Of a stretch of 33,793 bases of DNA, positions 24,589-33,793 are shown in pieces; position 1 is the first letter of the stretch; each line of letters begins with the position of its first letter. The stretch is from NCBI GenBank assembly GCA_012838515.1, contig DUPA01000192.1:1-33793 (forward strand), read 5' to 3'. The notes beneath the pieces were generated by a model that was given only the letters and a program-made list of their open reading frames with translations, had not been told where the DNA came from and did not search any database. This DNA comes from Natronincola sp. (GTDB taxonomy: Bacteria; Bacillota; Limnochordia; Darwinibacteriales; Darwinibacteriaceae). The position numbers and the translations under genes were made by a program.

Positions 24589-26073
24589 ATGTTTTACCCA
24601 TCTTTACCCACGGCCGTTAAATTGGCTTCTTCAGAAAACTATGGGTGTATACCCATCAGCCTCGAAATGAACTCCATTTCCATTACACCCATGGAAGTCT
24701 TGGGCAAACTCAAAGCCCAAGGAAAGCCTTGTTACCTTTTTGAATCTGCGGAGGTAAATCACGAAAGGGCACGCTACACTTTTTTAGGGTATGACCCTTG
24801 TTTAGAATTGTCTTGCCTCGATGGCAAGATCACTTTAAGGCGAGGGGCTACCTCCGAAACCATGGTCACCAATCCCAGCAAACTAATACGTGAAATCATC
24901 CAACAGAATAAAAGCCCGTTGATAAAAGGCTTCCCACCTTTCACGGGAGGCTTAGTCGGTCACTTTTCCTTTGAGTATATCCGATACTCAGAACCGAGTT
25001 TAGATTTAAACGCACCTGATCCCGTTGGCTTTAATGATACTGAGCTAATGGTTTTTGAGCAGGTGATTGTCTTTGATCACTTACTGAATAAGATTCTTTT
25101 AATAGCCAATGTAAAATGCGATCAGATCAAAAGTCATTATCCTTCGGTAACAGCATCTTTAATTGATCTTAAAGAGCTAATATTGTCAACTAGCCAAGTC
25201 CCTGAAGAATACGGGGAAGTAACTTCTTCATTCAAAATGTTATTTAGTGAAGAAGAATTTTCTCGAAAGATTGAAAAAGCTCAAGATGCAATTAAACGGG
25301 GTGACTTTAATCAAGTTGTTTTAGCCAATTCTTTAGAAGCTGATTACGAAGGAAGTCTGCTTGGAACCTACGGGATTTTACGCACCATTAACCCTTCGCC
25401 ATATATGTTCTATTTAGGCAATAGTGATGTTGAGATCGTCGGAGCCTCGCCGGAAACGCTTGTCAGGGTAGAAGAAAATGTTGTTCGAACCTTTCCTTTA
25501 GCAGGAACCAGACCAAGGGGGAGAGACCAAGTCGAAGATAAAGAATTCGAAGCTGAACTTTTAGCAGATCCCAAGGAAGTGCACGAACACGAAATGCTTG
25601 TGGACCTAGGACGCCAGGATCTTAATAAAGTGTGCGTGCCCGAAACTATTAAAGTTGCAAAGAAGATGACGGTGGAAAGGTTTTCCCATGTTATGCATCT
25701 CGGATCTACTGTGGAAGGAAACTTGAGAAGTGGGTTTGATGCACTTCATGCCTTAGAAGCCACTTTGCCCGCGGGCACTTTGTCCGGTACTCCCAAAGTC
25801 AAGGTCTGTCAATTAATCAATGATCTGGAGGGCCAAAAGAGGGGAATTTATGGAGGCGCAATTGGTTATCTGGGTTTTAACGGTAATTTAGATACATGTA
25901 TTGCCATTCGCTTAGCTTATCAAAAGAACGGAAAAGTCTATGTGCGTACCGGCGCGGGAATAGTGAGCGAAAGCGATCCGCGAAAAGAATATGAAGAATG
26001 CAATCATAAAGCAAAAGCAATGCTTGAAGCGTTTAAGATCCAGAAAACCTTCTTAAAGGGGGTAGGGTCATGA
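24589..26073 (+). CDS. trpE: Anthranilate synthase component I
   Basis: 494-aa chorismate-using subunit that makes anthranilate, first step of tryptophan synthesis. The N-terminal domain carries the tryptophan-feedback segment [15 protein letters not shown], a variant of the LLES motif. The C-terminal chorismate-binding domain is complete: [73 protein letters not shown] and [16 protein letters not shown] lies before the ATG. It heads the operon and overlaps trpD by four bases. The glutaminase partner TrpG is not encoded in the window. Confidence 0.96.
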   Translation: MFYPSLPTAVKLASSENYGCIPISLEMNSISITPMEVLGKLKAQGKPCYLFESAEVNHERARYTFLGYDPCLELSCLDGKITLRRGATSETMVTNPSKLIREIIQQNKSPLIKGFPPFTGGLVGHFSFEYIRYSEPSLDLNAPDPVGFNDTELMVFEQVIVFDHLLNKILLIANVKCDQIKSHYPSVTASLIDLKELILSTSQVPEEYGEVTSSFKMLFSEEEFSRKIEKAQDAIKRGDFNQVVLANSLEADYEGSLLGTYGILRTINPSPYMFYLGNSDVEIVGASPETLVRVEENVVRTFPLAGTRPRGRDQVEDKEFEAELLADPKEVHEHEMLVDLGRQDLNKVCVPETIKVAKKMTVERFSHVMHLGSTVEGNLRSGFDALHALEATLPAGTLSGTPKVKVCQLINDLEGQKRGIYGGAIGYLGFNGNLDTCIAIRLAYQKNGKVYVRTGAGIVSESDPRKEYEECNHKAKAMLEAFKIQKTFLKGVGS

Positions 26074-27092
26074 ATATTAAAGAAGCGATTCAGAAATTAT
26101 TGCAAAACACAAGTTTAACCGCTGACGAAGCAGGCGCGGTCATGGATGAGATAATGACCGGTAAGGCGTCTCATGTACAAACTGCAGCATACCTTGTGGC
26201 CTTGTCCGCAAAGGGTGAAACAATTGAAGAGGTTACGGGTAGTGCGGAACGTATGCGTTTTCACGCTTTACAAGTGGATCACGGCGAAGAAAGCATCTTT
26301 GAAATAGTTGGTACGGGAGGCGATGGCGCGGGTAGCTTTAATATTTCCACCACTTCAGCGATTGTTATAGCGGCCGCGGGCGTTAAAGTAGCCAAGCATG
26401 GTAACCGAGCGGCCTCATCTAAAAGCGGTGCCGCCGATTGTTTGGAATCTCTTGGTGTGAACATTGATTTATGCCCCCAAGAAAGTTCTAGATTACTACG
26501 GGAGATTGGAATTAGCTTTCTCTTTGCCCAAACTTACCATTCGTCCATGAAATATGTGGCGCCTGTACGCAGGGAGCTTGAAGTAAGAACAATTTTTAAT
26601 CTGCTCGGTCCTTTAACCAATCCGGCAAGGGCTACAGAACAGCTATTGGGTGTGTATTCTCCTGATTTGGTTGAGCCCATGGCAAGGGTTCTCAGTAATC
26701 TTGGAGTGCGACGCGGCATGGTGGTATACGGCCAAGACGGTCTCGATGAAATCTCCGTTTCGGCACCTACGTCTTTTTGCTTTTTCGAGAATGGTTCTTT
26801 TTCCACCGGAGTTCTAAATCCGGGAGAGTTCGGGCTAAAGCTTTATAAAAAAGAAGACTTAAAAGGTGGCGACCCCAGGGAAAATGCAGCAATCACAAGA
26901 TCCATTCTCCAGGGGGTGCACGGAGCAAAAAGAGATGCTATTTTATTGAATGCCGGCGCGGGTTTATTCGTTGCGGGGGCAGCCGATTCTATTGGCGATG
27001 GTATAAAATTAGCTGCACAACTAATTGATGACGGCAGTGCATGTGAAAAACTAGAACAGTTAATTATGCGGTCTAGGAGGCAAGTATCATGA
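26070..27092 (+). CDS. trpD: Anthranilate phosphoribosyltransferase
   Basis: 340-aa enzyme joining anthranilate to PRPP. Family motifs are intact: [17 protein letters not shown] (PRPP-binding glycine loop), [50 protein letters not shown] and [11 protein letters not shown]. Length is standard and there is no TrpG fusion at the N-terminus. ATGA-type four-base overlaps join it to trpE and trpC. Confidence 0.96.
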   Translation: MNIKEAIQKLLQNTSLTADEAGAVMDEIMTGKASHVQTAAYLVALSAKGETIEEVTGSAERMRFHALQVDHGEESIFEIVGTGGDGAGSFNISTTSAIVIAAAGVKVAKHGNRAASSKSGAADCLESLGVNIDLCPQESSRLLREIGISFLFAQTYHSSMKYVAPVRRELEVRTIFNLLGPLTNPARATEQLLGVYSPDLVEPMARVLSNLGVRRGMVVYGQDGLDEISVSAPTSFCFFENGSFSTGVLNPGEFGLKLYKKEDLKGGDPRENAAITRSILQGVHGAKRDAILLNAGAGLFVAGAADSIGDGIKLAAQLIDDGSACEKLEQLIMRSRRQVS

Positions 27093-27871
27093 TTTTAGGA
27101 CAACTGGCGCAACACGCAATGGATAGGGTTAAAGAAGTTAAAAATACCGCCTCTTTTGATCAGCTCAAAACCCAGGCTTTTTCCATGGCAAAGGGTGAAG
27201 AACGCTTTTTAAATATTTTCAAGTCCGGTTCATTATCCTTCATTTGTGAGCTAAAAAAAGCATCTCCGTCTAAGGGTTTGATAGATCCCAAATTTGACTA
27301 TTTAAGGATCGCTAGGGAATATGAAGAGGCGGGAGCTGACGGCATTTCTTGTCTAACCGAACCCCGCTGGTTTCGGGGTTCGGATCAAATTTTTGAAGAT
27401 GTGAGGCAACAAACGAAGTTGCCCATGCTTCGTAAGGATTTCATAGTGGATGAATATCAGATCTTTGAATCCAAAGTCATGGGTGCCGATGCGATTTTAT
27501 TAATTTGCGCAATCTTAGATGATGCAAAGTTAACCTACTTTATCGAGTTAGCCTCTAAACTTGGCTTGACAGCATTGGTTGAAGCCCATAACGAAGCAGA
27601 AGTGAAAGCAGCCATCTCTTGCGGAGCCCAAATTATCGGAGTAAACAATCGCAACCTAAAAGATTTCACAGTAGATCAGCATAATGCCCTAAAGCTAAGG
27701 CACTTGGTTCCGGAGAATATTTTCTATATCGCCGAATCGGGCATTAGTAACCCGGTAGAAGTTCGTGCCTTAAAAGAAGCAGGCGTTCATGGTCTTTTAA
27801 TTGGTGAAGCCATGATGCGTTCAGAGAACAAGGTGCAATTTCTTGCCCAATTGCGGGGTGAAGGAAAATGA
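27089..27871 (+). CDS. trpC: Indole-3-glycerol phosphate synthase
   Basis: 260-aa TIM-barrel enzyme closing the indole ring of CdRP. Visible active-site segments are [13 protein letters not shown] (catalytic lysine), [23 protein letters not shown] (second lysine), [20 protein letters not shown] and IAESGISNP. Not fused to TrpF, unlike the enterobacterial enzyme. Four-base overlaps on both sides indicate translational coupling. Confidence 0.96.
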   Translation: MILGQLAQHAMDRVKEVKNTASFDQLKTQAFSMAKGEERFLNIFKSGSLSFICELKKASPSKGLIDPKFDYLRIAREYEEAGADGISCLTEPRWFRGSDQIFEDVRQQTKLPMLRKDFIVDEYQIFESKVMGADAILLICAILDDAKLTYFIELASKLGLTALVEAHNEAEVKAAISCGAQIIGVNNRNLKDFTVDQHNALKLRHLVPENIFYIAESGISNPVEVRALKEAGVHGLLIGEAMMRSENKVQFLAQLRGEGK

Positions 27872-28473
27872 CTAAGATAAAAATCTGTGGTCTGTTTCGC
27901 CCCGAAGATGCTGATTATGTGAATCTTGCCATGCCCGACTATGTGGGTTTTGTGTTTGCCAAAGACAGCAAACGTCACATCTCGTTTGACCGGGGTAGGG
28001 ATTTCCGCGTGAAAATTAACCCTAAAATTAAAACTGTGGGTGTCTTTGTCAATAGTCCGCTGGAAGATATAGTCTCTATTTATCAAGATAAAACAATACA
28101 GATTATACAACTGCACGGCGAAGAAGATGAAAGATATTTAAGAAGCTTAAGAAATAGGCTTCCGGAAGCGGAAATTTGGCAGGCATTTTTAATTGGTGAA
28201 AAGGACGATTTCAAAAACGCTAAGGACAGCTTAGCCCATAGGGTTTTATTAGATAGTGGCAGGGGATCGGGCAATGAAATAGACCGGAATTTACTTCCCC
28301 CGCTACTTGGGTCAAGATATATTTTGGCCGGGGGACTGACACCGAAGAACCTAAAAAGCAAAGCGAAACTGAGACCTTTCGCTGTGGATCTAAGCTCAGG
28401 GGTGGAATTTAACGGAATAAAAAATAAAGATAAAATACTTGCGGCAGTTCAAGCCATTAGGAAGGTGGTTTAA
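27868..28473 (+). CDS. trpF: Phosphoribosylanthranilate isomerase
   Basis: 201-aa TIM-barrel isomerase converting PRA to CdRP. The catalytic Cys is in KIKICGLFRPEDA, the catalytic Asp in VLLDSGRGSG, and the phosphate site in LAGGLTPKN and AVDLSSGVE. The usual FDW following the Asp loop is replaced by EIDRNLL, a mild departure. It overlaps trpC by four bases and abuts trpB directly. Confidence 0.94.
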   Translation: MTKIKICGLFRPEDADYVNLAMPDYVGFVFAKDSKRHISFDRGRDFRVKINPKIKTVGVFVNSPLEDIVSIYQDKTIQIIQLHGEEDERYLRSLRNRLPEAEIWQAFLIGEKDDFKNAKDSLAHRVLLDSGRGSGNEIDRNLLPPLLGSRYILAGGLTPKNLKSKAKLRPFAVDLSSGVEFNGIKNKDKILAAVQAIRKVV

Positions 28474-29667
28474 TTGAATTTACAACCGAAAGGTCGTTTC
28501 GGAATCCATGGCGGTCAATATATACCGGAAACATTGATGAACGCCGTAATAGAGCTCGAAGAAGCCTATCTTACTTTCAAAAATGATCCGGACTTTCAAA
28601 GGGAATTAACTGACCTTTTTAACGAGTATGGAGGTCGCCCTTCGCGACTTTATTTTGCCAAGAAAATGACTGCTGATTTAGGAGGCGCAAAGATTTACTT
28701 GAAAAGGGAGGACCTTAATCATACCGGATCTCATAAAATAAATAATGTTTTAGGCCAAGCCCTTTTGGCAAAGCGAATGGGGAAGAAGAGATTAATTGCA
28801 GAAACAGGTGCCGGTCAACACGGAGTGGCAACGGCAACGGCAGCAGCTCTTTTAGATTTAGAGTGCGAGATTTTTATGGGTGCCGAAGATGTTAAACGGC
28901 AGGCCTTAAATGTTTATCGCATGCGTCTTTTAGGCTCAAAAGTACACGAGGTTTGTACGGGTACAGCCACTCTAAAAGATGCGGTATCCCAAACCATGCG
29001 TGAATGGACTAGACGTATCGATGATACCCATTATGTGTTAGGTTCTGTTATGGGACCCCATCCTTTTCCCACAATTGTAAGGGACTTCCAAGCGGTTATA
29101 TCCAAGGAAATTAAGGAACAGCTCTTAGAAAGGGAAGGTAGATTACCCTCAGCGGTTGTGGCCTGTGTGGGGGGTGGATCAAATGCCATAGGTGCTTTTC
29201 ACCATTTCATTGAGGATAAAGAAGTGCGTTTAATCGGTTGCGAAGCCGCGGGCAAGGGTATACATACATTCGAAACGGCCGCAACCATCACAACGGGAAA
29301 AGTAGGCATTTTTCACGGTATGAAAAGCTATTTTTGTCAAGATGAGTATGGGCAAATTGCCCCTGTTTACTCAATTTCGGCAGGGCTTGATTATCCCGGT
29401 GTGGGACCGGAACACTCCATGCTATTCGACGAAGGTAGGGCAGAATATGTTGCCATAACAGATGATGAGGCTGTAGACGCCTTTGAGTATCTATCAAGGA
29501 TTGAAGGCATTATTCCGGCCATTGAAAGTGCCCATGCCGTTGCCTATGCAAAGAGACTAGCCATAAATTCAAATAAAGATGACATTTTAGTAGTTAATTT
29601 ATCAGGTCGCGGTGACAAAGATTGTGCCGCCATCGCCCGTTATCGAGGGGAGGATATAGAAGAATGA
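28474..29667 (+). CDS. trpB: Tryptophan synthase beta chain
   Basis: 397-aa PLP enzyme joining indole and serine. The PLP lysine is in GSHKINN, the catalytic Glu in AETGAGQHG, the phosphate-binding loop is GGGSNAIG, and the C-terminal SGRGDKD is present. It matches the TrpB1 form that pairs with TrpA. Start is a TTG with GGAAGGTGG upstream, immediately after the trpF stop. The trpA start overlaps its stop codon. Confidence 0.96.
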   Translation: MNLQPKGRFGIHGGQYIPETLMNAVIELEEAYLTFKNDPDFQRELTDLFNEYGGRPSRLYFAKKMTADLGGAKIYLKREDLNHTGSHKINNVLGQALLAKRMGKKRLIAETGAGQHGVATATAAALLDLECEIFMGAEDVKRQALNVYRMRLLGSKVHEVCTGTATLKDAVSQTMREWTRRIDDTHYVLGSVMGPHPFPTIVRDFQAVISKEIKEQLLEREGRLPSAVVACVGGGSNAIGAFHHFIEDKEVRLIGCEAAGKGIHTFETAATITTGKVGIFHGMKSYFCQDEYGQIAPVYSISAGLDYPGVGPEHSMLFDEGRAEYVAITDDEAVDAFEYLSRIEGIIPAIESAHAVAYAKRLAINSNKDDILVVNLSGRGDKDCAAIARYRGEDIEE

Positions 29668-30434
29668 TTATTGCAGATGCTTTTAAAGACGGTAAAGCCT
29701 TTATGCCTTTTATCACTTGTGGTGATCCTAACCTAGATATAACTGAAGAGATAATTTATGCTTTGGATGAGGCCGGAGCAAGTTTAATTGAACTGGGCAT
29801 ACCCTTTTCCGATCCCACAGCGGAAGGCCCGGTTATTCAAAGCGCTAGCGAAAGGGCCTTGCAGGCGGGAACAACTACTGACAAGGTATTTAATATGGTT
29901 GAAAAGGTCAGGAAGAAAGTGTCCATTCCCCTTGCGTTTATGACCTATGCCAATGTGGTGTATTCGTATGGCATAGAAAACTTTTTTCAACATTCTGCAG
30001 GGCTAAACGTAAATGCGGTTATCTTACCGGATGTACCCTTTGAAGAGAAAGATGAATTCGCCATACCTTGCAAAGAATCCGGTATAGACTTTATCTCCCT
30101 TATTGCACCCACATCAGCTAGACGAGTCGAAACCATTGCTAAGCAGGCACAAGGCTTTATTTATCTAGTTTCTTCATTGGGGGTAACGGGGGTGCGCGAC
30201 CAGATTCATGGTGATATAGCTTCATTAGTGCAAGAAGTACGGAGTCACACAGCAATTCCCATTGCCATCGGTTTCGGTATAGGTAGCGCCCGTAGTGCTC
30301 AAGAAATGGCAAAATATGCCGATGGAGTAATCATGGGGTCAGCTATAATGCAATTGGTGGCAGATCATGGCATTGACGCCCCTGATAAAGTATATGATTT
30401 CGCCCGGGAAATTGTAGAAGCTTTAAAAGATTAA
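29664..30434 (+). CDS. trpA: Tryptophan synthase alpha chain
   Basis: 256-aa TIM-barrel enzyme splitting indole-3-glycerol phosphate. The catalytic Glu is in [11 protein letters not shown]. The Asp60 position of the enterobacterial enzyme (ADGP) is Glu here (AEGP). Other motifs are [38 protein letters not shown] and IGFGIGSA. The track's start at 29622 lies inside trpB; the ATG at 29664 overlaps the trpB stop (ATGA) and gives a normal N-terminus. It is the last gene of the trp operon; no obvious terminator was found after it. Confidence 0.95.
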   Translation: MIIADAFKDGKAFMPFITCGDPNLDITEEIIYALDEAGASLIELGIPFSDPTAEGPVIQSASERALQAGTTTDKVFNMVEKVRKKVSIPLAFMTYANVVYSYGIENFFQHSAGLNVNAVILPDVPFEEKDEFAIPCKESGIDFISLIAPTSARRVETIAKQAQGFIYLVSSLGVTGVRDQIHGDIASLVQEVRSHTAIPIAIGFGIGSARSAQEMAKYADGVIMGSAIMQLVADHGIDAPDKVYDFAREIVEALKD

Positions 30435-30505
30435 TCCGTATAAAAGCTGATTTTAAGAATGTTTTTTGTTAAGAGCGGAAGACTAAATTATAGGTAAAAA
30501 TTCAC

Positions 30506-30534
30506 TTGACAAGTTTAATGATAAATGTTACTAT
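30506..30534 (+). promoter_or_regulatory. Sigma-A-type promoter of dps
   Basis: TTGACA (30506-30511), 17-base spacer, TACTAT (30529-30534). The resulting leader of about 57 bases contains a small hairpin (TTCAGG / CCTGAA, 30551-30570). Confidence 0.82.
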
Positions 30535-30597
30535 TAACCCAGTAGACAGATTCAGGGTTTACTTCCTGAAACTTCATATACTTAAAGGAGGATTTTC

Positions 30598-31065
30598 ATG
30601 AACAGAATTGGTTTACCAAAGGACGCAACAAAGAAAGTGGTTGATCACCTAGATCAACATTTAGCGGATTTGCATGTACTTTATACAAAGCTGCATAACT
30701 ATCATTGGAATATTGAAGGACCGGAGTTTTATTCCATCCACGAAAAACTTGAAGAACAATATGATGCAGTTGCAGAAGAAATTGATGCAGTTGCAGAACG
30801 TATTTTAATGCTTGGACATCGTCCCTCAGCATCTTTAGCAGATTATCTGAAAAAGGCAAAACTCAAAGAAGCTCCAAGTGTAGCCGTACGTCGTGACGCT
30901 GTAGTTAAAGAACTGGCCGAAGACTATGTAACACTAATCAAGGGCTTGCGTGAAGGTGTTGAAGCCGCTTCAGATGCAGGCGACGAGGTAAGTGCAGATC
31001 TAATGATTGGTTCCTTAACAGAATACGAAAAAATCGTTTGGATGCTCGACGCTAACCAAAAGTAA
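30598..31065 (+). CDS. dps: Dps-family ferritin-like DNA-protection protein
   Basis: 155-aa Dps-type mini-ferritin that oxidises and stores iron and protects against peroxide. The ferroxidase-site signature is clear: LHNYHWNIEGPEFYSIHEKLEE, then AEEIDAVAERI, supplying the intersubunit His, Asp and Glu ligands. LGHRPSASLADY follows as in the family. AAAGGAGG precedes the ATG by about six bases. It has its own promoter and terminator. No PerR-type operator was recognised. Confidence 0.93.
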   Translation: MNRIGLPKDATKKVVDHLDQHLADLHVLYTKLHNYHWNIEGPEFYSIHEKLEEQYDAVAEEIDAVAERILMLGHRPSASLADYLKKAKLKEAPSVAVRRDAVVKELAEDYVTLIKGLREGVEAASDAGDEVSADLMIGSLTEYEKIVWMLDANQK

Positions 31066-31080
31066 GACAATAAATGTGGC

Positions 31081-31109
31081 GGACCCGGTTTGACCCGGGT
31101 CCTTTTTTT
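31081..31109 (+). terminator. Intrinsic terminator of dps
   Basis: GGACCCGG pairs with CCGGGTCC around a six-base loop, followed by seven T. The T-run overlaps the stop codon of the convergent amidase gene. Confidence 0.92.
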
Positions 31110-31980
31110 ACGGCAAATAGACTTTATTCCAATCAAATAAAAATCCGGGATCCCATTTACGCTCATGATCATAGTCTTTATGGGTAATAATATTTTCATA
31201 AGGAATAGTGTATTTCTGGATTAGGTGATTAAAGAGTATATTTAGTGACCTGTATTGCTCTTCGGTATATCCGCGATCCTTAGCCCGAATTTTATTATTT
31301 GCATTGACACCTAAAACCGGGAGCATTTCTTCTTTTGTTCCAATGCCCATGATTTCGATACCGATTGCGTATTGATTCATGTTATTTCTAAGCTCATAAT
31401 TATCGCCCCAAGAACCGAGCCCCGCGTGGTGGGCAATGTTATCATCATCAATAAACTGATGAATGTTTCCCTTACGATCAATTACATAATGCGAATCCAC
31501 ACCATATTCCCGAAAAATGGTAGCAATTCGATCTAGCTCATAGGGATTTTTAGGATTAATCGCCGCATCACTAATGGCATGGAGCATAATAAATTGGATG
31601 TCCTCTAATCCCCCAGGTCGCGGTTTCACCGGCGTTCCGTTTCTTAGAGAAATCATTCCACCGGGTGCGATCTTAATCTCGGGGTCAGATATCTTTTTAA
31701 AGATGGCTTTAATTTTATGCTGTTTGTCAACGAGTAGCTCGGTTTTCCTTTGTAAGCGATCATTAACCGGGCCTTCCCATCGGTAAAATTCCCAACCTTC
31801 AAGGGGAATAGCTTCAACCTCCACAATAGTTTCTCTTTCATAGACCAGATTATTCTCAGGCGCGACTTTACCTTTGCCAATGATCCCAATTGTAAGTTTG
31901 TATTGGTGTTTAATAACGCCGCAACTGGCTAAGGTCAAGGTGCTGATTAAAATAACTGCCATAGAAATAAATTTCCTCAT
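31108..31980 (-). CDS. Lipoprotein N-acetylmuramoyl-L-alanine amidase (Amidase_2) with InlB-like repeat domain
   Basis: 290-aa cell-surface protein predicted to cleave peptidoglycan. A lipoprotein signal ends in the lipobox LTLASC. Residues 30-90 resemble one divergent InlB B-type repeat (IGKGKVAPEN, then VEAIPLEGWEFYRWEG). The C-terminal part is an Amidase_2 / PGRP domain: IMLHAISDA (first Zn His), VDSHYVIDRKGNIHQF, HHAGLGSWG, YAIGIEIMG, and THKDYDHERKWDPG (second His and Asp). ATG 31980 is preferred over 31986, which touches the Shine-Dalgarno AAAAGAG. It is convergent with dps. A role in wall turnover is likely; spore or phage functions are not indicated. Confidence 0.88.
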   Translation of the reverse strand: MRKFISMAVILISTLTLASCGVIKHQYKLTIGIIGKGKVAPENNLVYERETIVEVEAIPLEGWEFYRWEGPVNDRLQRKTELLVDKQHKIKAIFKKISDPEIKIAPGGMISLRNGTPVKPRPGGLEDIQFIMLHAISDAAINPKNPYELDRIATIFREYGVDSHYVIDRKGNIHQFIDDDNIAHHAGLGSWGDNYELRNNMNQYAIGIEIMGIGTKEEMLPVLGVNANNKIRAKDRGYTEEQYRSLNILFNHLIQKYTIPYENIITHKDYDHERKWDPGFLFDWNKVYLP

Positions 31981-32189
31981 TGACATCTCTTTTCTGTTTA
32001 TATAGTTGATAATTAGTTCAGTCCGTAAGCAGACTTTTCCTGCGCCATATTTTTTATAGTATTATGGTAAGTTATACCGAGAAGACGCTACAACATGCTT
32101 TGCTAGTGACCTTTGGCACAGAGAATGTGGTTTCTTTTTTGACTGCGAAGTGATAGACTTGAATAAATATGGACAAGGAGGTAGTTTTA

Positions 32190-32897
32190 TTGGACAAATA
32201 TCGCATACCTGTTGGGGATCACGGCTACGTGTATCTAAAGGACTGGATGGGCACTGATCTATCTCCCGTCAATGATGCCAAGGTTAGTTTTGATAAAGAA
32301 AGTGACGAACTTGGCGAAAGGGAAAAACGGTTGATTGATTATTTAGCCAAGCATCAACATACTTCTCCTTTTAGACATTCAATATTAAAATTTGAAGTTT
32401 ATGCACCTTTGATGGTGGCACGTCAATGGTGGAAGCATGTTATCGGAAGCGAGCATGGAGAAGGCTTCGATAGGATGACCGCTTGGAATGAATCAAGCCG
32501 CCGTTATATTACGGAAGAACCCACATTCCATATTCCCGGTGAAGATGCATGGCGCTCAGTGCCGGAAAACCGTAAACAGGGAAGTGGAGCGGATCTACCA
32601 AAAGAGGTAGGGGCCGAATACACTAAATCTTTACGCAATCACGTGGAAGAAGGTTTGAAATTGTATGAGGAGGCTTTAGAAAATGGCGTTTGTCCGGAAC
32701 AAGCCAGGTTATTCCTACCAGCTTACGGCCTGTATGTTCGCTGGGTCTGGACAGGTAGTTTGCAGGCGATTGCCCATTTCTTAAAACTTCGTCTGGACGA
32801 AGCGGCTCAAAAAGAAATCAGGGATTACGCCGAAGCTGTGGAAACCCTAGCTAAAGAAAAATTCCCTTATTCATTAGAAGCATTATTAAAATATTAA
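32190..32897 (+). CDS. thyX: Flavin-dependent thymidylate synthase, variant motif
   Basis: About 235 aa; makes dTMP from dUMP with FAD and methylene-THF. The N-terminal QHTSPFRHSILKFEV and the stretch MVARQWWKH are typical. The ThyX signature RHRx7S is altered: it reads KHVIGS, followed by about eleven extra residues before AWNESSRRY. The C-terminus has EQARLFLPAYG and RWVWTGSLQAIAHFLKLRLDEAAQKEI, which are standard. The track's ATG at 32169 lies upstream of a perfect AAGGAGGT; the TTG at 32190 sits seven bases after that site, so I choose it. A hairpin terminator follows. Confidence 0.9.
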   Translation: MDKYRIPVGDHGYVYLKDWMGTDLSPVNDAKVSFDKESDELGEREKRLIDYLAKHQHTSPFRHSILKFEVYAPLMVARQWWKHVIGSEHGEGFDRMTAWNESSRRYITEEPTFHIPGEDAWRSVPENRKQGSGADLPKEVGAEYTKSLRNHVEEGLKLYEEALENGVCPEQARLFLPAYGLYVRWVWTGSLQAIAHFLKLRLDEAAQKEIRDYAEAVETLAKEKFPYSLEALLKY

Positions 32898-32907
32898 GGT
32901 CCGGAAA

Positions 32908-32936
32908 AAGTCGCGATCAGTAGACTCGCGGCTTTT
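32908..32936 (+). terminator. Intrinsic terminator of thyX
   Basis: AAGTCGCGA pairs with TCGCGGCTT (nine pairs, one G-U) around a nine-base loop and runs into TT, ten bases after the stop. Confidence 0.75.
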
Positions 32937-33019
32937 ATAATGGTTTAAGCAGAGGAAGTTAATGAGTGGGGCAGAATCATAAGGTTATATCTTAAAGTTT
33001 GAAAGATCCGAGGGATAAG

Positions 33020-33793
33020 ATGAATACAGAAACGAAGACGAGAACGGTTAATTTAATTGAAGGAAGCATATTTACAGCTCTCATTAAACTAGCTTTTCCC
33101 ATAATTGCCACATCTTTTGTGCAGGTTGCCTATGGCTTAATTGACATGATGTGGGTAGGACGCTTAGGTTCAGGGGCGGTGGCGGCCGTTGGTACTGTGG
33201 GCTTTTTCACATGGCTTGCCAATGCCTTTATCATTATACCGAGAACAGGTGCTGAAGTAGGGGTTGCCCAAGCCATGGGAAGAAATGATCGCGGAGAAAT
33301 TGTCAGCCAAATTCAGCATAATATTCAATTGATTATTTTTATGAGCATTATTTACGGTGCAGGATTAATTATTTTTAGATATCCCCTGATTGGGTTTTAT
33401 AAGCTCGGCCCCGCAATCTCGGCAGGGGCAAGGGGCTATATGGTGATTATTTCATTGGGTATGGTATTCTTCGCCCTAAACCCCGTGTTTACCGGAATTT
33501 TCACAGGTGCAGGTGATAGCCGTACACCTTTTAGGGTAAATGTGGTAGGTTTGGTTATTAACATAATCTTAGATCCCATATTTATCTTTGGCTTTGGTCC
33601 CATTCCCCGTTTAGAAACGGCCGGGGCGGCAATTGCAACTGTTATTGCCCAGTTTGTGGCCACATTATCTTTTGTACACGCAATTAGAAAAAGACCCGAA
33701 CTTTTTTCGCATGTGCGATTGTGGAAAAAGCCGGATTTGTCTAAGATAAAACAAATTTTTTCCCTTGGATTGCCCGTTGCAATTCAGAGCGCA
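33020..33793 (+). CDS. MATE-family efflux transporter, 3' truncated by the window
   Basis: Open from ATG 33020 to the last base (258 codons) with no stop, which is why the ORF track omits it. It is a multi-helix protein. The N-terminus (EGSIFTALIKLAFPIIATS) and the following VAYGLIDMMWVGRLG are classic MATE helix-1 features, and later GAGDSRTPF and NIILDPIFIFGFG are the typical helix 4-5 signature. MATE proteins expel drugs or other cations using Na+ or H+ gradients. About half of the usual 450 aa is present. AGGGATAAG before the ATG is a modest ribosome site. It follows thyX after a terminator, so it is probably its own unit. Confidence 0.9.
   Translation, partial: MNTETKTRTVNLIEGSIFTALIKLAFPIIATSFVQVAYGLIDMMWVGRLGSGAVAAVGTVGFFTWLANAFIIIPRTGAEVGVAQAMGRNDRGEIVSQIQHNIQLIIFMSIIYGAGLIIFRYPLIGFYKLGPAISAGARGYMVIISLGMVFFALNPVFTGIFTGAGDSRTPFRVNVVGLVINIILDPIFIFGFGPIPRLETAGAAIATVIAQFVATLSFVHAIRKRPELFSHVRLWKKPDLSKIKQIFSLGLPVAIQSA

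Noticed and set aside
1-33793. CRISPR arrays, rRNA genes and insertion sequences
   Set aside because: No regularly spaced repeats, no rRNA-like blocks and no transposase with terminal repeats were seen.

Overview
The window looks like chromosomal DNA from an AT-rich Bacillota, most likely an anaerobic member of the Clostridia. The grounds are strong Shine-Dalgarno sites, frequent TTG/GTG starts, sigma-A-type promoters, short GC hairpins with T-runs, a tryptophan T-box leader, and a selenocysteine-decoding selD. I cannot name the genus. No rRNA, CRISPR array or insertion sequence was seen. Two genes are cut by the window: a ROK sugar kinase on the left, and on the right a MATE transporter that the ORF track misses because it has no stop inside the window.

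Layout. 1-2610: ROK kinase, alpha/beta hydrolase, AAC(3)-like acetyltransferase. 2641-7478: a selenium block, made of a LysR regulator, a convergent cysteine-desulfurase/selenocysteine-lyase-type enzyme, and a divergent operon of YedE-like transporter, TusA/YedF-like carrier, DUF3343 Se/S-carrier-like protein and SelD. SelD carries an in-frame UGA at its active site (Sec15), so the ORF track starts it 27 codons late. 7604-11672: solitary Rpn/PD-(D/E)XK nuclease, a small ABC exporter with an odd ATPase, a patatin-like lipase and a cupin. 11836-16610: ClsC-like phospholipase D protein, rubrerythrin-like ferritin and MgtA-type Mg2+ ATPase. 16730-23796: NarL-type histidine kinase and response regulator, secreted PsbP-like protein, CPBP (CAAX-type) membrane protease with an extra C-terminal domain, and an ABC-2 exporter with two permeases. 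The kinase/regulator/ATPase/two-permease set resembles the linearmycin-resistance system LnrJKLMN of Bacillus subtilis with two genes inserted.

23841-23917 is tRNA-Arg(TCG) behind a perfect-consensus promoter that leaves almost no 5' leader. 24196-30434 is a complete promoter, T-box (specifier TGG) and trpEDCFBA operon without trpG. The right end holds dps, a convergent lipoprotein amidase, thyX with a variant signature motif, and the MATE gene.

The most interesting parts are the selenium block, where cysteine-bearing carriers lead to a Sec-containing SelD, and the expanded Lnr-like sensing/export operon. Functions are assigned from motifs read by eye; no database search was run.
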